A program made the translations under genes and the position numbers. From the NCBI GenBank assembly GCA_904502015.1, contig CAJGEA010000034.1, forward strand, positions 1 to 12,290: a stretch of DNA of 12,290 nucleotides, given 5' to 3'. This DNA comes from an uncultured Clostridia bacterium. Its GTDB lineage: Bacteria > Bacillota > Clostridia > Oscillospirales > CAG-272. Positions 7,621 through 12,290 of this stretch are shown piece by piece. The notes under the pieces are model-generated. The model was not told the DNA's origin and ran no database searches. It saw only the letters and a program-made list of their open reading frames with translations. Numbering within the stretch: the first letter of the stretch is position 1; the number at the start of each line of letters is the position of its first letter.

Positions 7621-7657
7621 TAGTCCTGCTGGATATTTCTTATTACCGTACAAGACG

Positions 7658-7689
7658 AAAGGCCCTCGGGAAAAATCCCGAGAGCCTTT
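7658..7689 (-). terminator. Intrinsic terminator of the phosphoesterase gene
   Basis: Arms 7658-7670 and 7677-7689 form a 13-bp stem with a 6-nt loop. Read on the minus strand, the one non-Watson-Crick position is a U-G wobble, whereas on the plus strand it would be a C-A mismatch, so the minus strand is the functional one. The stem ends in UUU and continues CGUCUUGU, a modest U-rich tail. The stop codon of the phosphoesterase is 11 nt upstream. Confidence 0.8.
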
Positions 7690-7700
7690 GTGTATGGGGA

Positions 7701-9401
7701 TCAATAGTTTACCTCGCGGTCAACACCCACGCCGTAGTTATCCACGTAAATGATGCCGTCCTCAAGACAGATCGTAACCACGCTGAAGGAGGTTCGCTTG
7801 CCGTCCTCGTCCAGCTTATGGTGGGTATACGTGGTAGCAAATCTGGCGATATTGGGATTCGTGTTGCCAAGGTTCTGGTTATTCCGATAGTAGCAAGCAT
7901 TCGGAATACCGATTTCATACGCATTCGTGTTGGCTGCCACACCCTCTACCCGTTTTTGTATGGGCAGCACGGTATAGGCGTGCGTATGCCCGTGAAAATG
8001 CGCGATATACCGACAGGTCTTGTCTGAGAAATCCACGGATATTTTCATCCCGTTTTGGGTCGTATGGCTAAACGTGGATCCGTTTACGAAGGCATCCAGC
8101 GCACCTACGCACCCTTCGATGAGTGAATAAAACCCATAGTCCAGGGGGTGGTGAGCCATCGTCAGCACGCTCCAGTCGGATTTGCCGCTCATATCAAGCG
8201 CCGTTTCGGCAAACCATTTCAACTGATAGTCCTCAACGAAACCGCCGTCTCCGTCCCCCTGCTCGGTATTGAGGCAGATAACGCGCACCTTGAGATGCTC
8301 GAAATCCTTGTAGAAATACCCGTCCTTCGGGTGGGCGGCGTCATAGACGACGTCGCTGTTCTGGCTGTATATCAGATTATGAAGCACCGTCGCGTTCATT
8401 CTGGGCGTATCGGGGAATCTCTCCAGCGAATATACTCCGTCGTCGTGGTTGCCCTCCAGCCATAGCTGGCATTCATCCTCAAATTTACTTCCCACCAGCT
8501 CTTTGTACGTGCGGATTTGCTCAGCAACCTCGGCAACCGTATTGTCATACGATCCCCACGCGTAGTCACCAAGCGAAGCAACGAAATCGACGTCAAGCTG
8601 TCCGAGAATCTCCGCCTGCGCCCAGCCGAGTTCACGGGTTCCCTTGGTGATCATGTCATTATCATTGTCCTGATGGGCATCCGATGAAACAATAAAACGG
8701 ATGATCCGATGGCCACTATGCTCCTCGGCGTGTGCGGTAGCCTTGCTGACAACCTCTGCGGCCGCCGCCTTCACACCCTCGGGGATCTTCTCCTCGGGCG
8801 TCTCCGAGGTTTCCTCGGACGTGGGGGCCTCGGTCTCGGTCACAGCGGGATTACCACTCCCCGTTTTCTTCATGAAATCAAACAGATCGGTAGAGTTATA
8901 CAGATAGCTGATCAAGGAAAAGACTAGGATCAGAAACAGCAGACACGACAACCAGAAAATGCTTTTCTTATCAACCTTTCGGAGCTGTTTCTTTTTGTAA
9001 TTCTCTTTTTTCTTGGTTTTACTGCTGCTTTTGCGGCTACTGCTATGGCTTGAGTGATGACGACTGCCGTGACTCGAGTGGTGGCTGCCGTGACCGCTGC
9101 CATGACTTGAATGATGGCTACTACCATGACTCGAGTGGTGGCTACCGCTATGGCTTGAATGATGGCCGCTGCCGTGGCTTGAATGGTGGCTGCTACCGTG
9201 ATGATCGCTATGCCCGCTGCCATGCTCGCCCTCATGGCTGTCCCGATGCTCGGGTTCCCGAGGTTCGGTTTGAGGTTCGCCTTGCGGCTCTTGCGGCTCG
9301 GTCTGAGGTTCAACCGCAGGCTCTGCTGAAGGGTCGGCTTGCGGATCGCCTTGGTTTTTCATTGGATCGTTCATCGAATCCCGAATCTTATCGTCTTCCA
9401 T
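7701..9401 (-). CDS. Membrane-anchored calcineurin-like metallophosphoesterase with His/Ser-rich N-terminal tail
   Basis: 566 residues from ATG 9401-9399. Residues 1-50 are acidic and Pro/Glu/Gln-rich (PQTEPQEPQ). Residues 52-119 hold 25 histidines in Ser/Gly/His repeats. A Lys-rich segment (124-146) precedes one membrane helix (about 147-168), which by the positive-inside rule puts the His-rich tail in the cytoplasm and the catalytic domain outside. After a Thr/Glu linker, the phosphoesterase domain (about 232-550) shows the metal-binding motifs: DAH 241-243, GD 278-279, GNHD 317-320, HH 417-418 and GHTH 471-474. It should hydrolyse phosphate mono- or diesters at the cell surface; the natural substrate cannot be inferred. 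It lies 78 bp after yebC with no terminator or clear promoter between, so it may be read through from yebC. Confidence 0.9.
   Translation of the reverse strand: MEDDKIRDSMNDPMKNQGDPQADPSAEPAVEPQTEPQEPQGEPQTEPREPEHRDSHEGEHGSGHSDHHGSSHHSSHGSGHHSSHSGSHHSSHGSSHHSSHGSGHGSHHSSHGSRHHSSHSSSRKSSSKTKKKENYKKKQLRKVDKKSIFWLSCLLFLILVFSLISYLYNSTDLFDFMKKTGSGNPAVTETEAPTSEETSETPEEKIPEGVKAAAAEVVSKATAHAEEHSGHRIIRFIVSSDAHQDNDNDMITKGTRELGWAQAEILGQLDVDFVASLGDYAWGSYDNTVAEVAEQIRTYKELVGSKFEDECQLWLEGNHDDGVYSLERFPDTPRMNATVLHNLIYSQNSDVVYDAAHPKDGYFYKDFEHLKVRVICLNTEQGDGDGGFVEDYQLKWFAETALDMSGKSDWSVLTMAHHPLDYGFYSLIEGCVGALDAFVNGSTFSHTTQNGMKISVDFSDKTCRYIAHFHGHTHAYTVLPIQKRVEGVAANTNAYEIGIPNACYYRNNQNLGNTNPNIARFATTYTHHKLDEDGKRTSFSVVTICLEDGIIYVDNYGVGVDREVNY
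9047..9199 (-). repeat. 24-bp tandem repeat coding for a His/Ser/Gly octapeptide
   Basis: Related units start at 9047, 9071, 9104, 9128, 9152 and 9176. Spacing is 24 bp except for one 33-bp step, a 9-bp in-frame insertion. Each codes for an octapeptide such as SHHSSHGS. Units differ mostly at single bases, so the tract is older or more diverged than the perfect 21-bp repeat at 1-105. Confidence 0.88.
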
Positions 9402-9406
9402 AACCT

Positions 9407-9413
9407 CTCCTTT
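9407..9413 (-). promoter_or_regulatory. AAAGGAG ribosome binding site that sets the start at 9401
   Basis: On the minus strand AAAGGAG ends 5 nt before ATG 9401-9399. An in-frame TTG at 9419-9417 lies upstream and would place this site inside the coding region, so the ATG is the better start. Confidence 0.85.
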
Positions 9414-9479
9414 CGTCAAAGTCGGTTTTGTTAAACTGCTTTCACGGTTCCGTCAGATAGGCCGGTAAGCCTCAAAATC

Positions 9480-10214
9480 TCAATTCTCGCAGTTCTCGCA
9501 GTTATGATAGACGTCCAGCACGTCGTCGTCCTCGTCCAGCTTCTCCAGCAGGAGGTTCATGAACTTCAGATCATCCTCGTTGTCAATGTTAACGTAGGTA
9601 GAGGGGATCTTGGTGACCTCGGCGGAGGTGATGTTGTAATTCTGTGCCTTGAGGGCATCGGCCACGGCGTATACGTCGTCGGGCTCGGTGGTGATCTCAA
9701 ACACGCCCTCGGTGGCCGAGAAATCCTCCGCACCTGCCTCGAGAGCCTGCTCCATGAGGGTGTCCTCGTCGTAGTCGCCATCCTCGTCGGTAATGACGAT
9801 CATACCCTTATCGGCAAACATGAAGCTCACGCAGCCCGACGTACCCATGTTGCCATGGTACTTGGAGAAGTAGGAGCGGATGTTGCCCGCGGTGCGGTTT
9901 CGGTTGTCGGTGGTGGTGGTGACGATGACCGCCACGCCTGCAGGGCCGTAGCCCTCATAGGTGATCTCCTCATAGTCTGCGCCCTTGACACCGTCGGCCT
10001 TCTTGATGGTACGCTCGATGTTCTCGTTAGGCACGTTGTTTGCCTTTGCCTTCTGGATCAGATCGCGCAGCTTGGAGTTGGATGCGGGATCAGGGCCGCC
10101 CTCGCGCACCGCGATGGTCAGCTCCTTGCCGATCTTGGTAAAGATCTTCGCCTTTGCCTTGTCGGTCTTTTCCTTCTTGTGCTTGATATTCGCCCATTTG
10201 CTATGTCCGGACAT
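9480..10214 (-). CDS. yebC: YebC/TACO1-family translation factor or regulator
   Basis: 244 residues, the standard family length. The N-terminus MSGHSKWANIKHKK and the following KIFTKIGKELTIAVREGG, PNENIERTIKKADG, YEGYGPAGVAV and NRTAGNIRSYFSK are diagnostic. The protein has three domains and acts in the cytoplasm. It was long listed as a transcriptional regulator; recent work on bacterial YebC and mitochondrial TACO1 ties the family to easing ribosome stalling, notably at proline-rich stretches. The C-terminus is VYHNCENCEN, where a 9-bp unit coding for NCE is doubled; most relatives I recall end soon after YHN. AGAGAGG lies about 8 nt before the ATG. argS is upstream in the same direction but separated by the 190-bp hairpin-rich gap; the phosphoesterase follows. 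Confidence 0.97.
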   Translation of the reverse strand: MSGHSKWANIKHKKEKTDKAKAKIFTKIGKELTIAVREGGPDPASNSKLRDLIQKAKANNVPNENIERTIKKADGVKGADYEEITYEGYGPAGVAVIVTTTTDNRNRTAGNIRSYFSKYHGNMGTSGCVSFMFADKGMIVITDEDGDYDEDTLMEQALEAGAEDFSATEGVFEITTEPDDVYAVADALKAQNYNITSAEVTKIPSTYVNIDNEDDLKFMNLLLEKLDEDDDVLDVYHNCENCEN

Positions 10215-10240
10215 GGTAATTACCTCTCTTACATTTATTT

Positions 10241-10246
10241 ATTATA
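10241..10246 (-). promoter_or_regulatory. Possible -10 box for yebC
   Basis: TATAAT on the minus strand lies 26 nt before the yebC start codon and would start transcription near 10234, just upstream of the ribosome site. No -35 hexamer is seen 16-18 nt further up (GGGGTG is found there), and the box abuts the last hairpin of the cluster. Weak call. Confidence 0.3.
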
Positions 10247-10247
10247 T

Positions 10248-10392
10248 GTGGGGCTCTGCCCCACACCCCGCAAACCCTTTTTCAAAAGGGTTTGATCCCA
10301 AAACTTACACAAAATTATTTTATTAAAGGTTTTGAAAGTTCCAAGAAAACTTTTTCAAAAGTTTTCTTGGTGGGGTTTGGGGTGAAACCCCA
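10248..10392. repeat. Cluster of four hairpins in the argS-yebC gap
   Basis: Four dyads occupy this gap: 10248-10264 (7-bp arms GTGGGGC/GCCCCAC, loop TCT); 10271-10294 (11-bp palindrome CAAACCCTTTT/AAAAGGGTTTG); 10341-10370 (14-bp palindrome CCAAGAAAACTTTT and complement); and 10371-10392 (8-bp arms TGGGGTTT/AAACCCCA, with an alternative TTTGGGG/CCCCAAA pairing). An AT-rich stretch (10301-10325) separates the pairs. I recall similar GGGGC-hairpin plus AAAACTTTT-hairpin blocks recurring between genes in Clostridia, but cannot confirm it here. It may be a dispersed intergenic repeat, and may also end or stabilise the argS transcript. No gene is present. Confidence 0.75.
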
Positions 10393-10404
10393 AAGAGCGC
10401 ATCC

Positions 10405-12153
10405 TTAAATCTTCTCGGTCTTTCTCAGGCAGATCAGGCCGAATGCCGAGCCAAGGACGTGCTTGGTCGCCTCGGTGAGGGCCAAGCGGGTCGCCTTGAC
10501 GGCGGGATCCTCGGCGCTGAAGATAGCGCAATCGTGGTAGAAGCGGTTGAACGTGGTCGCCACATCGAGAATGTAGCGGGTGATGACCGAGGGCTCGTAG
10601 TCACGTAGAGCGAGGCGCACGCGCTCCTCGTACTGGGACAGCACCTTGCAGAGATCCTTCTCCAGCGGATCGGTCACGGTGATGGTAGAGGGTACGGTGT
10701 AGCCGTCACCTGCGGCCGCCTTCTCCAGAATGGAGCAGGCGCGCGCGTAGGTATACTGCACGTAGGGGCCGGTGTTGCCGTCAAAGGACAGCGCATCGTC
10801 CATGTTGAAGTTGATATCCTTAATGCGGTTGTTCGACAGGTAGTAGAACACGATCGCGCCCACACCGACAGCCTCGGCAATGTCGGCGCGGCCCTTGAGA
10901 GCGGGGTTCTTCTCCTCCATGATCTCGGTGACCTTCTCAATGGCGGCGGCAAACAGATCCTTGAGCAACACCACGTTGCCCGTGCGGGTCGCGAGCTTGG
11001 CGCCGTTGATGCTGACCGTGCCATAGGGGATGTGGACCAGCCCTTTGTGCCACTCATAGCCCATCAGCTCCACCACCTTGAACCATTGCTGGAAGTGGAG
11101 GATCTGCTGGTTGGAGGTGACGTAGATGCACTTGTCGAAATTGTACTCGCCCTTGCGGTAAACCGCGGCGGCGATATCACGGGTGGGGTACAGGGTGGAG
11201 CCGTCCCGCTTGAGAATGAGGCAGGGGGGCATACCGTACTCCTCCAGATCCACGATGGACGCGCCGTCGTCGATCTTCATGAGTCCCATGTCGCGGAGCT
11301 TTTGCACCTGCGCGGGCATCTTGTCGGTATAGAAGGACTCGCCCTTGTAGCTGTCAAAGGTGATGTCGAGCTGCTTGTAGGTCTTCTGGTACTCGTCCAG
11401 ACTGATCTGCACGAACCACTTCCACAGCGCGATGTTGTCGGGGTCGCCCTCCTCCATCTTACGGAACTCGGCTCTTGCCTGATCGGCCAGCTCGGCGTTG
11501 GGAGCAATGCCCTCGGCCTCGTTGCCCGAAATGGCGTTGTTGATCTTGACGTAGAGCTTGACCAGCTCGTCCACACCGCCCGCCTCAATGGTGGCGCGGT
11601 CGCCCCACAGATTGTATGCTACAATGAGCTTGCCGAACTGGGTGCCCCAGTCACCGAGGTAGTTGATACCCGCGCACTTGTAGCCCGCGAACTCGTGCAG
11701 GCGCTTGAGGGAGTGACCGATGACGGTGGTGCCCAGGTGTCCGATATGGAAGGGCTTGGCGACGTTGGGGGAGGAGTAGTCCAGCACCACGGTCTTGCCG
11801 TGGCCCATATCGGGCGCGCCGTACTGCTCCTTCTTCTCGAGGATCTCGGGGATCACGGCGTTGGCCAGATATGCGTCCGAGAGGTAGATATTGAGGTAGC
11901 CGTTGACCGCCTCGGCGCGATCGATGGCGTCACCCTTCACAAGAGGCGCGAGGGTATCCGCAATCTGCACGGGGGAACGGCGCAGGGTCTTGGCGAGCTT
12001 GAAGCAAGGGATGGCGATGTCACCCATTGCCGCATCGGGGGGGTATTCCATCAGCGCCAGCACGCCGTCGGCATCCATGCCGCACTCGGGCGCGATGGAG
12101 AGAATACCGCCGAGGATGTTCTCTGCCAGTTGTGCTTTGATTTGAAGCATCAT
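10405..12153 (-). CDS. argS: Arginyl-tRNA synthetase
   Basis: 582 residues from ATG 12153. This class I synthetase charges tRNA-Arg in the cytoplasm. The N-terminal Add1 domain (about 1-90) has MGDIAIPCFKLAKTLR; the catalytic core has SSPNVAKPFHIGH with the HIGH motif at 136-139, GDWGTQFG at 168-174 and YPTRDIAAA near 322-330. The KMSKS site reads KLATRTG (386-392), lacking the second Lys, which is common in ArgRS; Lys133 just before HIGH may compensate. A C-terminal DALR anticodon-binding domain (TGPYVQYTYARA to the end) closes in the usual helix. AAAGGA at 12163-12168 lies 9 nt before the first of two adjacent ATGs. An in-frame ATG at 12222 has no ribosome site and is about 5 nt into the predicted mRNA, so it is not preferred. 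Own promoter upstream. Confidence 0.97.
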   Translation of the reverse strand: MMLQIKAQLAENILGGILSIAPECGMDADGVLALMEYPPDAAMGDIAIPCFKLAKTLRRSPVQIADTLAPLVKGDAIDRAEAVNGYLNIYLSDAYLANAVIPEILEKKEQYGAPDMGHGKTVVLDYSSPNVAKPFHIGHLGTTVIGHSLKRLHEFAGYKCAGINYLGDWGTQFGKLIVAYNLWGDRATIEAGGVDELVKLYVKINNAISGNEAEGIAPNAELADQARAEFRKMEEGDPDNIALWKWFVQISLDEYQKTYKQLDITFDSYKGESFYTDKMPAQVQKLRDMGLMKIDDGASIVDLEEYGMPPCLILKRDGSTLYPTRDIAAAVYRKGEYNFDKCIYVTSNQQILHFQQWFKVVELMGYEWHKGLVHIPYGTVSINGAKLATRTGNVVLLKDLFAAAIEKVTEIMEEKNPALKGRADIAEAVGVGAIVFYYLSNNRIKDINFNMDDALSFDGNTGPYVQYTYARACSILEKAAAGDGYTVPSTITVTDPLEKDLCKVLSQYEERVRLALRDYEPSVITRYILDVATTFNRFYHDCAIFSAEDPAVKATRLALTEATKHVLGSAFGLICLRKTEKI

Positions 12154-12162
12154 AGAACTTTG

Positions 12163-12168
12163 TCCTTT
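12163..12168 (-). promoter_or_regulatory. AAAGGA ribosome binding site that sets the argS start
   Basis: On the minus strand AAAGGA lies 9 nt before ATG 12153-12151 and 12 nt before the second ATG (12150-12148), so the first ATG is favoured. Starting at 12222 would bury this site inside the reading frame. Confidence 0.75.
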
Positions 12169-12180
12169 CAGTTCAATTAC

Positions 12181-12212
12181 ACCGATGCCATCGGTAGACC
12201 GATATGCTCGGT
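12181..12212 (-). promoter_or_regulatory. Two tandem dyads in the argS leader
   Basis: On the plus strand ACCGATGCCATCGGT (12181-12195) and ACCGATATGCTCGGT (12198-12212) are separated by AG. Both are ACCGA-N5-TCGGT palindromes, 17 bp centre to centre; the first extends to 6-bp arms. They lie in the transcribed leader, 14-45 nt after the predicted start. Because the arms alternate, RNA could form either two outer hairpins or one middle hairpin. A repressor operator is equally possible. No T-box consensus is present in this short leader. Confidence 0.65.
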
Positions 12213-12232
12213 TGTTAGTCATTATCCGTATT

Positions 12233-12261
12233 ATTATAGCACAGTTCTTCCCTTTTTGCAA
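12233..12261 (-). promoter_or_regulatory. Sigma-A type promoter of argS
   Basis: TTGCAA (12256-12261) and a perfect TATAAT (12233-12238) are 17 nt apart, with TGC before the -10 box. Transcription should start near 12226. The layout and the GTGCTATAAT core match the promoter at 646-674. Confidence 0.87.
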
Positions 12262-12290
12262 GACATATTTGCAAAAAAGATGCCCCCGCA

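Noticed and set aside
9421..9479. Terminator or promoter between yebC and the phosphoesterase
   Set aside because: Only a 4-bp AGGC/GCCT stem without a U-run, and no convincing -35/-10 pair.
9504..10295. Plus-strand open frame opposite yebC
   Set aside because: It is the complement of a conserved gene, starts inside it, and runs into the hairpin cluster; Val/Leu/Gly-rich shadow product.
12154..12232. T-box riboswitch in the argS leader
   Set aside because: The leader is about 73 nt and holds neither the T-box consensus nor a terminator; the dyads are a different signal.
12262..12290. Right-edge G-rich arm followed by TTTTTT on the minus strand, possibly the end of an upstream terminator
   Set aside because: Only one arm could lie in the window, so the hairpin cannot be verified.

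Overview
The window looks like a chromosomal piece of a Gram-positive anaerobe of the Clostridia, probably a gut Oscillospiraceae or Ruminococcaceae-type organism. This is inferred from the high-GC coding sequence, strong AGGAGG-type ribosome sites, sigma-A promoters with a TGn extension, a MutS2 with an Smr tail, and a very large secreted protein built from transglutaminase-like, InlB-type and CxxC/CxC modules on a Thr/Glu/Pro stalk. No single gene fixes the species.

Left part (1-3667) is a divergent pair of envelope genes. A lipoprotein gene on the minus strand runs off the left edge inside a perfect 21-bp tandem repeat. Opposite it, with a good promoter and a striking leader hairpin, a 953-residue surface protein runs on the plus strand. 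Both proteins carry the same heptapeptide stalk (TT[T/A]EPEV), so the two repeat tracts lie inverted to each other about 2.8 kb apart. A strong hairpin terminator at 3636-3667 closes the plus gene and, from the other side, mutS2.

Middle part (3674-7620) is a minus-strand transcription unit: a clear promoter, a polysaccharide flippase of the Wzx type, then mutS2 55 bp downstream, then the shared terminator. Right part (7658-12261) is all on the minus strand: argS with its own good promoter and two tandem dyads in its leader, then a 190-bp gap filled with four hairpins, then yebC, then after 78 bp a membrane-anchored calcineurin-like phosphoesterase with a histidine-rich cytoplasmic tail and its own terminator. 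argS, yebC and mutS2 are translation or ribosome-associated housekeeping genes; the flippase, phosphoesterase, lipoprotein and surface protein are envelope functions.

I see no defence island, CRISPR array, insertion sequence, tRNA or rRNA. No stretch longer than 300 bp lacks a gene. The most unusual signals are the shared inverted stalk repeats, the His-rich tail on the phosphoesterase, the tandem dyads in the argS leader and the hairpin cluster at 10248-10392. None amounts to proof of a new system; they are candidates to test.
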